Source: Rhizobium sp. Q54 (GTDB taxonomy: Bacteria > Pseudomonadota > Alphaproteobacteria > Micropepsales > Micropepsaceae). From it: a stretch of DNA of 64,000 nucleotides. Each line of letters opens with the position of its first letter. Positions within the stretch are counted from its first letter, which is position 1. A program made the translations under genes and the position numbers. Below the pieces are notes generated by a model, which did not search any database, was not told the DNA's origin, and saw only the letters and a program-made list of their open reading frames with translations. Shown in pieces: positions 8,065 to 17,318 of the stretch. Where the stretch lies: NCBI GenBank assembly GCA_945860165.1, contig CAMAPL010000008.1, positions 42,061-106,060 of the forward strand, given 5' to 3'.

Positions 8065-9434
8065 ATGACAGCGCGGGTTCTCGTCGTTGATGACATTCTC
8101 TCGAACGTCAAGCTTCTGGAAGCGAAGCTGACGGTGGAGTATTTTGAGGTCGTGACCGCCTTCAACGGCCTGGAGTGCCTCGCCAAGATGGGCGAGGGCG
8201 TACCCGACATCGTGTTGCTCGACGTGATGATGCCCGGCATGGACGAGTTCGAAGTCTGCCGCCGCATCAAGTCCAATCCCAAGACCGCCCATGTGCCCGT
8301 GGTGATGGTGACAGCGCTGGACAGCCGTCCGACCGCGTTGCCGGCCTGGATGCTGGCGCCGACGATTTTCTCACCAAGCCGGTCGACGACGCGGCGCTGT
8401 TCGCGCGGGTGCGTTCCCTGGTACGCCTCAAGATGATGACCGACGAACTGCGCATGCACGAATCGACCGGTCAGGGCATGGGCCTGATCGATCCGGCCAC
8501 GACGCTGATCGAGAACAATCTTTCTGGCCGCATTCTGGTAATCGAGGACCGCGTCGAATCCGTCGCCTGGTTCGCCAGTGCGCTGACGCTGACACATGAC
8601 GTTTCTTCCGCCGACACGTTTGAAGAAGCGCTGGTGCGGGTGAAGGGCGGTGATTACGACCTGATCGTGGTGTCGCTGGGCATGCGCGACTTTGACGGGT
8701 TGCGTCTCTGCTCGCAGCTGCGGTCCCTGCCGGAAGGCCGTCATGTGCCCATCCTGGTGGTGGTCAGCGACGGCGACCGCCGCAAGCTGACCCAGGCGCT
8801 GGAAATGGGCGTCAATGATTACCTGACCCGTCCGGTGGACAAGAACGAACTGGTGGCGCGCGTGCGCACACAGCTGCGCAAGAAACGCTATGCCGACCGG
8901 CTGCGCCACAATGTTCAGCTCAGCCTGGAAATGGCGATCACCGACCAGCTCACCGGGCTGCACAATCGGCGCTATATGAGCCGCCATCTCGACACGCTGC
9001 TGGACAACGCCAGGAAGAACGAGCGCCCGCTGGCCTTCGTGATCATGGACATCGATTACTTCAAACAGGTCAATGACACCTATGGCCATGATATCGGCGA
9101 CGAGGTGCTGAAGGAATTCGCCGGGCGCATCGCCGCCAATACGCGCGGCATCGACTTGGCCTGCCGCTATGGCGGTGAGGAATTCGTGGTCGCCATGCCT
9201 GACACCGACATGACCTCCGCCTATAACATCGCCGAGCGCCTACGCCAGTCGATCGAGACCACCCCGATCAAGATCAGCCGTGCACCAGGCCAGCTGAACA
9301 TCACGATTTCCATCGGCATCGCCAAGGCTGAGGGCGAAGGCGATGATGCCGACCAGTTGCTGCACCGCGCCGACCAGGCGCTGTACCGGGCCAAGCGCAC
9401 CGGCCGCAACAAAGTAGTGGCAGACGCCGCTTAG
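8065..9434 (+). pseudogene. pleD: PleD-type diguanylate cyclase response regulator, frameshifted in the first receiver
   Basis: The locus encodes REC-REC-GGDEF in the PleD order, three bases after divK. Frame 1 gives MTARVLVVDD through VTALDS and then leaves homology; from about 8328 frame 3 continues with SDRVAGLDAGADDFLTKP to the end. One base is missing around 8324-8329 (AGC-CG-TCC). With the base restored the protein would be about 456 residues, the usual PleD length. The cyclase domain is intact: GGEEF active site, RGID inhibitory site five residues before it, and MDIDYFKQVND. As written, only a 123-residue truncated receiver is made. A sequencing error is as likely as a real mutation. 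Confidence 0.9.
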
Positions 9435-9516
9435 TCCCTTAATCCGGTTTTCCCTTTTTGCCAGCCGCGCTACAGTGCGGCGATTTCAGCGTGCATTTTT
9501 GCCGAAGGGGATATTC

Positions 9517-10120
9517 ATGTGGGGAAAGATTTTGTGCGTGGCCATCGCGGCGGCGCCGCTGGGATTTGCGGCGGCGGTTCATGCCCAGGGCGGGCCCATG
9601 AACGTCTTTTACGAACATTCCGACTATTAGGGCCGCCAGGAGGTCGTCAGTGGAGAAACCCGAGACTTTATCGGGCTGCGCTTCAACGACGCCGTTTCCA
9701 GCATGCGCATCCAGTCGGGCTTGCGAACATGCCGATTTCCAGGACCGCTGCATGACGCTGTATCGCGACAATCTGAACCTGGTGGCCGACGGTTTCAATT
9801 ACCGCATCTCGTCGGCGCGGGTGGTTGCCGGCAGCGGTTTTGGCCGCCGCGACCGTGACGACCGCCGCGGCAACGGCATCGCGCATTTCCAGTATTCCGA
9901 CTATCAGGGCGGCAGCCGCCGCGTGGACGGCGAGAACCGCAAGCTGGAATCCCTGCGTTTCAACGACGAGCTTTCCAGCGTGATCGTGTGCTCCGGGGTG
10001 TGGGAATTGTGCGAGCATTCCGATTTCTAGGGCCGCAGCATCACGATCGACCGCGATGTGCGCAACCTAGTCGATCAGGGCTTCAACGACCAGCTGTCCT
10101 CGGTACGGCGCTTGCGCTGA
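9517..10120 (+). pseudogene. Secreted beta/gamma-crystallin-like protein, disrupted by two amber codons and a frameshift
   Basis: Starts ATG after an AAGGGG site with a signal peptide (residues 1-23, ending VHA). Four Greek-key-like segments of the form (E/Q)xSD(Y/F)-x-G(R/G) followed by LRFND.LSS or similar are spread over three pieces: 9517-9720 in frame 1, then from 9722 in frame 2 to 10120. In-frame TAG codons occur at 9628-9630 (after EHSDY) and 10028-10030 (after EHSDF), exactly where the two sister repeats have CAG (HADFQ, YSDYQ). The frame change at 9721 coincides with a missing WEL-like segment. Repaired length would be about 200 residues. Bacterial crystallin folds often bind calcium. 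Confidence 0.75.
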
Positions 10121-10122
10121 TG

Positions 10123-10812
10123 TCAGTCTTCTTCGGTGTCGTCATCTGGTTCGGCGTCGGACTTATCGCTGCCTTGGCCGCCGCCCATCTCCGTCACCCG
10201 GTCGATGACCGAGAGCAGGACTTCGGCTTCGCGTGCCCCTGACACTGCCAGCTTGCCGCCGAAGATCATGGCCGGAACGCCGGTGACGCCCATCTCGCGG
10301 GCGATCTGGTCCTCGCGCGCCACCAGCTCCAGATCGGTGCCGTCTTCCAGCATCTGGGCCGTTTCCAGGCCATCCATGCCGCACATGTCGGCGATGTCCG
10401 CTAGGACGCGAATGTCGCCGATATCCTCGCCATTCTCGAAATAGGCGATGAGCAGCCGCTCGACAATTTCGTCCTGTACGCCGGCCGCCGCAGCCCAGCG
10501 GATCAGGCGGTGGGAATCCAGCGTGTTGGAGCGGCGCGTGATGGCCGCGAAATCGAACGCGATGCCTTCCTTCTCGCCTTCCGTGGCGATCAGCTTATAC
10601 ATCTCGACGATCTTCCTGGGATCGTCGCCGAACTTGGTGCGCATATAGGCTTGGCGGTCCATGCCGCCACGCGGCACCGTGGTGTCCAGCTGATAGGGCC
10701 GCCATTTCACGTCAAAGGCGATGGCCGGGCGCAATTCCATGGCCCGCTGCAGCCGGCGCTTGCCTATGAAGCACCACGGGCAGACCGTGTCCGAGATCAC
10801 GTCAATTTGCAT
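10123..10812 (-). CDS. DsbA family oxidoreductase (FrnE-like)
   Basis: 229-residue thioredoxin-fold protein without a signal peptide, so probably cytoplasmic. Active site CPWC at residues 11-14 (SDTVCPWCFIGKRR) and cis-Pro loop GVTGVPAMIF are intact; the helical insert carries the FrnE/2-hydroxychromene-2-carboxylate isomerase pattern (ANTLDSHRL-like NTLDSHRLIRWA). The C terminus is an acidic tail. It could be a disulfide oxidoreductase/isomerase; the substrate is unknown. It is convergent with the crystallin-like remnant, two bases apart. Confidence 0.88.
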   Translation of the reverse strand: MQIDVISDTVCPWCFIGKRRLQRAMELRPAIAFDVKWRPYQLDTTVPRGGMDRQAYMRTKFGDDPRKIVEMYKLIATEGEKEGIAFDFAAITRRSNTLDSHRLIRWAAAAGVQDEIVERLLIAYFENGEDIGDIRVLADIADMCGMDGLETAQMLEDGTDLELVAREDQIAREMGVTGVPAMIFGGKLAVSGAREAEVLLSVIDRVTEMGGGQGSDKSDAEPDDDTEED

Positions 10813-10815
10813 GAA

Positions 10816-11178
10816 TCATTTCAGAATCTGTGTCGTCATTTCATTTGCAACCGCGATGACGCGCACCGAGCCGCTGTCTTGCGACTTGAATTCGGCGGAT
10901 GCGGTGACCGGAAGCAGGGCGTCGATCACCACCATACCCGGCGGTGGCGGTGTTGCCAGAAACTCGATCGTGAGGGTGCGGTTTCTGTCGTCCGGGATCA
11001 CATGCAGGCGCGGGTTTTTCCATCCCCCCGTCTGTACTGCGCCATTGACCTGAACGGCAACCCGGCCGTCCTTCTGCGTGGCGATCAGGCTGTCGATCTT
11101 GTAGACGCGCTTGTCCGCCGCCAGCGCGGGTGACGCGCAGAGCAGGAGAGGGGCGGCGAGAAGTATTTTCATGTACAT
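10816..11178 (-). CDS. Hypothetical exported protein
   Basis: About 120 residues with a signal peptide (KILLAAPLLLCASPALA) and a beta-rich mature part (VYKIDSLIATQ, VAVQVNGAV, TLTIEFLATPPP). No family recognised. A second Met two codons later (11172) is an equally plausible start; neither has a clear ribosome-binding site. It ends three bases before the DsbA-like gene on the same strand and may be co-transcribed with it. Confidence 0.6.
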   Translation of the reverse strand: MYMKILLAAPLLLCASPALAADKRVYKIDSLIATQKDGRVAVQVNGAVQTGGWKNPRLHVIPDDRNRTLTIEFLATPPPPGMVVIDALLPVTASAEFKSQDSGSVRVIAVANEMTTQILK

Positions 11179-11223
11179 ATGGAGCGCGACTATAGCGGAG
11201 ATTCGGGCGGCAAAAAGACAAGG

Positions 11224-12012
11224 CTAGATCGCCAATTCACACCATATCGGCACGTGGTCGGAGGGCTTTTCCGCCGCGCCGCGCACCGCCCGGTCGATGC
11301 CGCATTTCTTTAGCCGGTCGGTGGCCTGCGGCGACAGCAATATGTGATCGATGCGGATGCCATTGTCACGCCCCCACGAACCGAAATAGTCCCAGAAGGT
11401 GTAATGGCCGTCTTCGGGATGCAGGGCGCGGAACGCATCAGTGTAGCCGAAATTTTCGATCCGCCGCAGGGCCGCCTTGGATTCGGGCTGGAACAGCGCG
11501 TCCTTCAGCCAGGCCTTGGGGTGATCAGCGTCTTTGTCCTTGGGGATGATGTTGTAATCGCCCATCAGCACCACCGGCTCCTCGTTCGCCAGCAGCTTTT
11601 TGGCATGCAGGCGGAGCCGTTCCAGCCAGGCCAGCTTGTAGTCGAACTTGGGGCCGGGAAAGGGATTGCCGTTGGGCGCATAGATGGACGCGATCCGCAC
11701 AAAGCCCTTGTCGCCCGCGACCAGGGCTTCGAGATAGCGCGAATGATCGTCGAGCACACCGTCGGCGGCGGGCAGACGGGGCGTGACATCCTCCATCGGC
11801 CGCTTGGACAGGATGGCGACGCCGTTATAGCTTTTTTGTCCGTGTACGGCGCAGTTGTAGCCTAGGGCTTCAAACGGCTCGCGCGGGAAATTCTCGTCTA
11901 CGGTTTTGATTTCCTGCAGGCAGACCACATCAGGATTGGCCTCTTTCAGCCAGGCCAGGGCAGGCTCCAGCCGCGCTTTCACCGAGTTGACGTTCCAGGT
12001 GGCGATTTTCAT
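11224..12012 (-). CDS. xth: Exodeoxyribonuclease III
   Basis: 262-residue AP endonuclease/3'-5' exonuclease of the endonuclease-exonuclease-phosphatase superfamily, acting in base-excision repair. Motifs: IATWNVNSVKARL at the N terminus, CLQEIKT with the metal Glu, GDYNIIPKDKD with Asp/Asn pair, and SDHVPIW with the catalytic His at the C terminus. Full length. Its ATG overlaps the TGA of the erpA-like gene by one base. Confidence 0.95.
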   Translation of the reverse strand: MKIATWNVNSVKARLEPALAWLKEANPDVVCLQEIKTVDENFPREPFEALGYNCAVHGQKSYNGVAILSKRPMEDVTPRLPAADGVLDDHSRYLEALVAGDKGFVRIASIYAPNGNPFPGPKFDYKLAWLERLRLHAKKLLANEEPVVLMGDYNIIPKDKDADHPKAWLKDALFQPESKAALRRIENFGYTDAFRALHPEDGHYTFWDYFGSWGRDNGIRIDHILLSPQATDRLKKCGIDRAVRGAAEKPSDHVPIWCELAI

Positions 12013-12344
12013 CAGACGGTGAAACTTGTGCCGCAGCCGCAGGAGGCGGTCGCATTGGGATTTTTCACCTTGAAGGCCTGGCCGATCAGGTCATCGGTGA
12101 AATCGATTTCCGCACCGGCCAGGAAATCCAGCGACACCGGATCGATCAGCACCTTGGCGCCGTCGCGTTCCACCACCAGATCCTCGTCGAGTTGGGCTTC
12201 GTCGAGTGCGAAACTATACTGGAACCCCGAACAGCCGCCGCCGGTGACCGCCACCCGCAAGGCGGCGGGCCGGGCTTCGGCCTTGAGGATGTCCGCGATC
12301 CGCCTGGCGGCGCGGGCGGAAAGGGTGACGGTCATGGCGGTCAT
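12012..12344 (-). CDS. erpA: A-type iron-sulfur carrier (ErpA/IscA family)
   Basis: 110-residue HesB/IscA-type protein that delivers Fe-S clusters to apo-enzymes. The three ligand cysteines are present: GGGCSGFQY and the C-terminal SCGCGTSF. ErpA is favoured over IscA because no isc genes are adjacent and the xth-erpA-dgt arrangement recurs in alphaproteobacteria; the exact A-type subclass is not certain. A second start (MTVTLSARA, three residues in) is possible. Divergent from dgt. Confidence 0.88.
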   Translation of the reverse strand: MTAMTVTLSARAARRIADILKAEARPAALRVAVTGGGCSGFQYSFALDEAQLDEDLVVERDGAKVLIDPVSLDFLAGAEIDFTDDLIGQAFKVKNPNATASCGCGTSFTV

Positions 12345-12401
12345 GGCACTTCTTCCGGGGTCACTTGCAGTCTGGGGTGTACCCTCTATGTAGTCCTCGC
12401 C

Positions 12402-13622
12402 ATGGCCGAAACCAACACCCGGGATTCGCTCAAAACCGCGCCTGCGGGGCGGTTATTGGGCACCGTGGTCAGCCCGCCGGGGGCGCATGCCACCTATGCC
12501 GCCCGGCCCGAGGCTAGCCGGGGGCGCTTTCACCCCGAAACCGAAAGCGCCACCCGCAGCTGCTACAGCCGCGACCGCGACCGCATTATCCACTCCACCG
12601 CGTTTCGGCGTCTTAAGCACAAGACCCAGGTCTTTGTGCAGCATGAAGGCGACTATTACCGCACCCGGCTCACCCATTCGCTGGAAGTGGCGCAGCTGGC
12701 GCGCAGCCTGGCCCGCACACTTGCCGCCGATGAGGACCTGGCCGAGACGGTGGCGCTGGCGCACGATCTGGGCCACACGCCCTTCGGTCATGCCGGCGAG
12801 GAAGCGCTGGATGCCGTGACCCGCAACATTGGTGGCTTCGATCACAATGCCCATGCCTTACGGCTGGTGACAAAGCTCGAGCATCGCTACGCCGATTTCG
12901 ACGGGCTCAATCTCACCTGGGAAACGCTGGAAGGCTTGGTTAAACATAATGGCCCGCTGACAGGCGCCCAAACTGGTCCCATCGCCAGCTTCGACCAGCG
13001 CTGGTCGCTGGAACTGGCAAGCTGGCCCGGGCTGGAAGCGCAGCTTGCCGCTCTGGCCGATGACATTGCCTATGTCAGCCATGACATTGATGACGGATTG
13101 CGGGCAGGGCTGTTCACTGTCCACGACCTGCTCGAATGGCCGCTGGTGGACGCGCATGTAGCAGGGGTTCTGGACCGCCACGGCGAACTGGAACTGTCAC
13201 GCTTCATCGGCGAACTAATCCGTACACTGATGAGTGAGCTGATGGAGGATGTTCTGGCCCAGACCCGGGCCAATCTGGACGCCGCGCAATTCTCCTATTC
13301 TGCGGCACTGCGCGGGGCGGGCAGGGCGATGGCCGCCTTTTCGCCGGCCCTGCTGGAGCAGGTGAAGGCGCTCAAGGGCTTTCAGATGCGCAACATGTAT
13401 CGCCACCCGCGCGTGGCTGCCTCGATGGGCCGCGCCCAGGCGGTGGTGACCGACCTGTTCGAGGCCTTTATGGCCAATCCCGACCTGCTGCCGCCCGACT
13501 GGGCCCTGGCGGCGCGGCAGGCGGTACCGGGTGCGGTGGCGCGGGACTATATCGCCGGCATGACCGACCGCTACGCCCTGGCCGAATATGCAAGGGTTTT
13601 TGGTAACGAAATCCAGATTTAG
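12402..13622 (+). CDS. dgt: Deoxyguanosinetriphosphate triphosphohydrolase-like protein
   Basis: 406-residue HD-superfamily dNTPase that converts dNTPs to deoxynucleosides and triphosphate. The HD signature is spread as usual: TRLTHSLEVAQLAR, ALAHDLGHTPFGHAGE and ADDIAYVSHDIDD. The YSRDRDRIIHSTAFRRL block is the family hallmark. Start at 12402 (MAETNTRD) chosen because upstream frame to 12192 is antisense to erpA and not homologous. Confidence 0.93.
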   Translation: MAETNTRDSLKTAPAGRLLGTVVSPPGAHATYAARPEASRGRFHPETESATRSCYSRDRDRIIHSTAFRRLKHKTQVFVQHEGDYYRTRLTHSLEVAQLARSLARTLAADEDLAETVALAHDLGHTPFGHAGEEALDAVTRNIGGFDHNAHALRLVTKLEHRYADFDGLNLTWETLEGLVKHNGPLTGAQTGPIASFDQRWSLELASWPGLEAQLAALADDIAYVSHDIDDGLRAGLFTVHDLLEWPLVDAHVAGVLDRHGELELSRFIGELIRTLMSELMEDVLAQTRANLDAAQFSYSAALRGAGRAMAAFSPALLEQVKALKGFQMRNMYRHPRVAASMGRAQAVVTDLFEAFMANPDLLPPDWALAARQAVPGAVARDYIAGMTDRYALAEYARVFGNEIQI

Positions 13623-13682
13623 AACCCATGATTCGCGAGGGCGCCGGTGCTAAGATCACCGCTAGCAGATTCGGGAACTTTT

Positions 13683-14597
13683 ATGGCCAACTACGAGCGC
13701 CCCGTTTACGAGCCCAGCGACGAAGTACGGGTGTTCGACGGCTCCGAGGAAGATGACGACGTCGAAGGCTCGCGCCTGCCGCTGCTGATTGTGCTGGCGC
13801 TTCTGGTACTGGCGATGTTCGCGGGCGTGGTGTGGCTGGCCTACACTCAGGGCGTGGCGCGGGGACGGGGCGAAATCCCGATCCTGACAGCCGCCAATGG
13901 CCCGGAGAAAGTCGCGCCGCAGCAAGCGGGCGGTACCAATGTGCCCTATCAGGGCTTCAAGATTTACGAGCAGCCCGCGCCGCCGGACGATGCTGCTGAT
14001 ACGGCGCCTTTGGAAGCCGCCAAGCCGCCGCCGCCGCCGGTGGTCACGGAAACGTCCAAGCCCGCGCCTGCTGCCACGCTTCGCACCCCGTCCAAGCCTG
14101 CATCGGTCGTCGCGGCTCCGCTGCCCGCCACTGCCCCGCAAACGGCAACCGTTGCGGCCAAGCCTCTGCCCGCCAAGCCCGCGCCGCCCAAAACGGTGGC
14201 GTCGCTGATCCAGCACAGTCAGGCCCTGCCGCCGCCCGTCATGAAGCCGGCGATGTCCACAGCGGCTCCCGCCGGCCCGGCAACCGATGCGCCCCGTGCG
14301 CTTGGTGCGCCCGCCACCCCGGCACCCGTTGTTGCCGCGCCTGCTGCCGCCGGGGCTTATGTGCTGCAGATCGGCTCCTTCAAGAGTCAGGCCAAAGCCG
14401 ACACTGCCTGGCGCGCCTATCGGGCTAGGCATTCGGCGCTGCTAACGGGATACAATTCCGACGTCCAGCAGGCCAATCTCGGCGAAAAAGGCACTTGGTA
14501 CCGGTTGCGCATCGCCGGCTTTGGCGATCGCGAGGTGGCGTCGGCCCTGTGCGACCGGCTGAGGGCGGACGGCGGCGGCTGTTTCCTCGGAAGATAG
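13683..14597 (+). CDS. SPOR-domain cell-envelope protein
   Basis: 304 residues: a cytoplasmic N-terminal tail, one membrane segment (about residues 34-56, LPLLIVLALLVLAMFAG), a long Pro/Ala-rich periplasmic linker, and a C-terminal SPOR domain (YVLQIGSFKSQAKAD to the end) that binds denuded peptidoglycan at the division septum. It is followed after four bases by nagZ and is part of the SPOR-nagZ-scpA-scpB cluster typical of alphaproteobacteria. Confidence 0.87.
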   Translation: MANYERPVYEPSDEVRVFDGSEEDDDVEGSRLPLLIVLALLVLAMFAGVVWLAYTQGVARGRGEIPILTAANGPEKVAPQQAGGTNVPYQGFKIYEQPAPPDDAADTAPLEAAKPPPPPVVTETSKPAPAATLRTPSKPASVVAAPLPATAPQTATVAAKPLPAKPAPPKTVASLIQHSQALPPPVMKPAMSTAAPAGPATDAPRALGAPATPAPVVAAPAAAGAYVLQIGSFKSQAKADTAWRAYRARHSALLTGYNSDVQQANLGEKGTWYRLRIAGFGDREVASALCDRLRADGGGCFLGR

Positions 14598-14601
14598 GGA
14601 T

Positions 14602-15630
14602 ATGCGGTCTCGTGCGATTTATGGATGTGCCGGCCTGGCGCTGTCGGCGGCGGAACGCGATTTCTTTCACAATGTGAAGCCGTGGGGCTTTATTCTCTTT
14701 GCGCGGAACATTAGCGATCCGGCGCAAGTCAAAGAATTGGTTATACAATTGCGTGACACGATCGGTGACGGGCAGGCTCCTGTCCTGATCGACCAGGAGG
14801 GGGGGCGGGTGGCGCGGCTGAAGCCGCCGCACTGGCAGGACCGGCTCCCCGCAGCCCGTTTCGGGGCATTGCATGAAACCGATGCCGGGGCGGCCCGCGA
14901 GGCCACCTATCTGAACGCCCGGTTGATCGCCCATGACTTGTCCCAGCTGGGCATCAATGTGGACTGCCTGCCGGTGCTGGACGTGCCCCAGCCAGGCGCC
15001 CATGACGTTATCGGCGACCGCGCCTTCGCCTCCGCCCCGGCTACCATCATCGCCCTGGGCAAGGCCCAGATCGAAGGCCTGATGGATGGCGGGGTCTTGC
15101 CGGTGATGAAGCACATCCCCGGCCATGGCCGGGCAGGGACCGACAGCCACCTGGCGCTGCCCCGGGTCTCTGCCAGCCCCGAAGAGCTCAGCGCCAGCGA
15201 TTTTGTCACCTTCCGCAGTCTGGATTCCTGCCCGATCGCGATGACGGCGCACGTGGTTTATGAGTCGATTGATCCACAGCGTCCTGCGACCACTAGCCCC
15301 AAAGTCATTCGGGATGTGATACGCGGTGAGCTAGAATTTGACGGGCTTTTGATGTCGGACGACCTTTCCATGAGGGCGCTCGACGGGCCTCTCTCGGTGC
15401 GTGCTAGGGAGGCCCTTTTCGCGGGCTGTGACCTAGTGCTTCACTGCAATGGCGATATGGACGAAATGCGCGACGTGGCATCGGAAGTGAAAGAGTTGGA
15501 AGGTATATCGCTCAAGCGCAGCGCGCAGGCGCTGTCGCATCTGCGCGCGCCATCGCCTTTCGATGTCGCCGCCGCGCAAGCCCGCCTGGCCGATCTTCTG
15601 GGAGAATTTTCGGCGGAGAGGCCGGCATGA
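14602..15630 (+). CDS. nagZ: Beta-N-acetylhexosaminidase (peptidoglycan recycling)
   Basis: 342-residue glycoside hydrolase family 3 enzyme that removes GlcNAc from anhydromuropeptides in the cytoplasm. The NagZ signature KHIPGHGRAGTDSH (His of the catalytic dyad) is at about 171-184, IDQEGGRV near 70, and the nucleophile Asp lies in LMSDDLSM. Full length; its stop overlaps the scpA start (ATGA). A run of seven Gs within the GGRV codons is a possible slippage spot but the frame is intact. Confidence 0.95.
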   Translation: MRSRAIYGCAGLALSAAERDFFHNVKPWGFILFARNISDPAQVKELVIQLRDTIGDGQAPVLIDQEGGRVARLKPPHWQDRLPAARFGALHETDAGAAREATYLNARLIAHDLSQLGINVDCLPVLDVPQPGAHDVIGDRAFASAPATIIALGKAQIEGLMDGGVLPVMKHIPGHGRAGTDSHLALPRVSASPEELSASDFVTFRSLDSCPIAMTAHVVYESIDPQRPATTSPKVIRDVIRGELEFDGLLMSDDLSMRALDGPLSVRAREALFAGCDLVLHCNGDMDEMRDVASEVKELEGISLKRSAQALSHLRAPSPFDVAAAQARLADLLGEFSAERPA

Positions 15631-16457
15631 CGGACACCGCCGAGAATTTCGACGAGTTCGAATCCACCGCCCTGGCGAATGACGACGAAACGCTGCTGAT
15701 CACGGTGGACGGCTTTGAAGGTCCGCTGGACCTGCTGCTAACCTTGGCCCGCAACCAGAAGGTCGATATCGCCAAGATCTCGATCCTCAAGCTGGCCGAG
15801 CAGTATCTGGAGTTCGTCGAGGGCGCCAAGAAACTGAATCTGGAACTGGCAGCCGACTATCTGGTGATGGCGGCTTGGCTGGCCTATCTGAAATCCCGCC
15901 TGATCCTGCCGCAGGAAAAAGACTCCGACGGCGAGCCGACGGCCGATGAAATGGCCACCCGCCTGCGCTGGCGGTTGCAGCGGCTGGATGCCATGCGCGC
16001 CGCTTCCACGCGCCTGATGGGGCGCGAGCGGCTGGACCGCGACGTGTTCGGCCGTGGGGATCCCGAAGCGGTCAATGTCATCAAGCTGCGGACCTACAAG
16101 GAGACGCTGTACGACCTGCTGACCGCCTATGCCACCGACCGGGTGCGCAAGCTGGGAGGCAAGACCTATCGCCCCGAAATGGCGCCGGTGCTGGCGATCG
16201 AGGAAGCCCGGGAGCGACTGGAGCGGATGCTGTGCCGCATTTCCGACTGGAGCGCCCTGACGGCGATGCTGCCCTTTGAATGGTCGGGCGGGGCGCGCCG
16301 GCGCTCGGCGATGGCCTCCACGTTGCTGGCGGCCCTGGAGATGGCTCGGGACGGCAAGGTTCAGCTCCAGCAGGCATCTCCGTTTGCGGAGATATATGTA
16401 AGGGATGGCCAAAGGGCGCCCGACCTTCCCCACGAGGCGTCCGCGCCGGGAGCATGA
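15627..16457 (+). CDS. scpA: Segregation and condensation protein A
   Basis: 276-residue kleisin that bridges the Smc dimer together with ScpB; smc itself is at 23.7-27.2 kb. N-terminal motif FEGPLDLLLTLARNQKVDI binds the Smc neck, and LAADYLVMAAWLAYLKSRLLP-like text is the usual second block. The C-terminal winged helix binds the Smc cap. The ATG overlaps the nagZ stop by four bases. Confidence 0.94.
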   Translation: MTDTAENFDEFESTALANDDETLLITVDGFEGPLDLLLTLARNQKVDIAKISILKLAEQYLEFVEGAKKLNLELAADYLVMAAWLAYLKSRLILPQEKDSDGEPTADEMATRLRWRLQRLDAMRAASTRLMGRERLDRDVFGRGDPEAVNVIKLRTYKETLYDLLTAYATDRVRKLGGKTYRPEMAPVLAIEEARERLERMLCRISDWSALTAMLPFEWSGGARRRSAMASTLLAALEMARDGKVQLQQASPFAEIYVRDGQRAPDLPHEASAPGA

Positions 16458-16458
16458 G

Positions 16459-17172
16459 ATGAGCAGCGTAGCCACGATGATTGCCAAGATTGAAGACCAG
16501 ATGGACGCCGGAACAGACGAGAACACCGAGACCAACCCCGAGCATCTGCGGATGGTCGAGGCCTTGCTTTTCGCGGCCAGCGAACCCCTGGACGAAAAGG
16601 CACTGTCAACATCGCTGCCGGAAGGCGCCGACGTGCCTGGGCTGCTCCAGGCCCTTGAAGCGATTTATGAGCCTCGTGGCGTTAACCTCTGTTGTGTCGC
16701 CGGAAAATACCAGTTTCGCACCGCCAGCGATCTGGCCTTTCTGCTGCGCAAGGAACAGCCTGAGCAGAAGCGCCTGTCCAAGGCGGCCATCGAAACCCTG
16801 TCCATCATCTCCTATCACCAGCCTGTCACCCGGGCCGAGATCGAGGACATTCGTGGCGTCGCCATGTCCAAGGGCACCATCGACATCCTGATGGAGATCG
16901 GCTGGATCAAGATCAGGGGCCGCAAGCGCACCCCCGGCCGCCCCGTCACCTACGGCACCACCGAGGCCTTCCTGGTCCAGTTCGGGCTGGAAAGCGTCGC
17001 CCATCTTCCGGGCCTGGACGAGCTCAAGGCGGCAGGCTTCCTGGAAGCCATTCCGCCCTCCGGCTTTGACGTGCCCAACCCGTCCGGCGAACTGGCGCCC
17101 GACGAGGACCCGTATACGGGCGAAGAGCCCGAAGACATGGCCACGGGCAGCGTCAACCTGGACGAGGCGTAG
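16459..17172 (+). CDS. scpB: Segregation and condensation protein B
   Basis: 237-residue double winged-helix protein partner of ScpA. Motifs: MVEALLFAASEPL, LSKAAIETLSIISYHQPVTR and RGRKRTPGRPVTYGTT. The start at 16459 lies one base after the scpA stop (ATGAGATG); the frame extends upstream into scpA but lacks homology there. In many alphaproteobacteria tatABC follow directly; here a palindromic repeat follows instead. Confidence 0.93.
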   Translation: MSSVATMIAKIEDQMDAGTDENTETNPEHLRMVEALLFAASEPLDEKALSTSLPEGADVPGLLQALEAIYEPRGVNLCCVAGKYQFRTASDLAFLLRKEQPEQKRLSKAAIETLSIISYHQPVTRAEIEDIRGVAMSKGTIDILMEIGWIKIRGRKRTPGRPVTYGTTEAFLVQFGLESVAHLPGLDELKAAGFLEAIPPSGFDVPNPSGELAPDEDPYTGEEPEDMATGSVNLDEA

Positions 17173-17179
17173 CTCTCAC

Positions 17180-17311
17180 TGTCATCCCCGGCGAGCCTCG
17201 CGCGTGGCGCGAGGTGAGGGAATGGGAGCCAGGATTCAGAAATATGTTCCAGTCTACCGCCTAGATTTTCTTCCCCTCGCACGGCAATACCGCGCTCGGT
17301 CAGGAATGACG
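17180..17311. repeat. Palindromic repeat element, same family as the mutY insert
   Basis: About 132 bases fill most of the gap between scpB and the SRPBCC gene. The ends TGTCATCCCCGGCGAG and GGTCAGGAATGACGG are inverted copies. Read against the reverse complement of the element at 30182-30319, the ends, the GAGGGAA stretch and the TTCCCCTCGC stretch agree while the middle differs, so it is a diverged member of that family in opposite orientation. Confidence 0.7.
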
Positions 17312-17318
17312 GTTTTCG

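Noticed and set aside
9519..9755. 78-codon frame overlapping the crystallin-like start
   Set aside because: Arg/Gly-rich shadow in another frame; the signal peptide and crystallin repeats are in frame 1.
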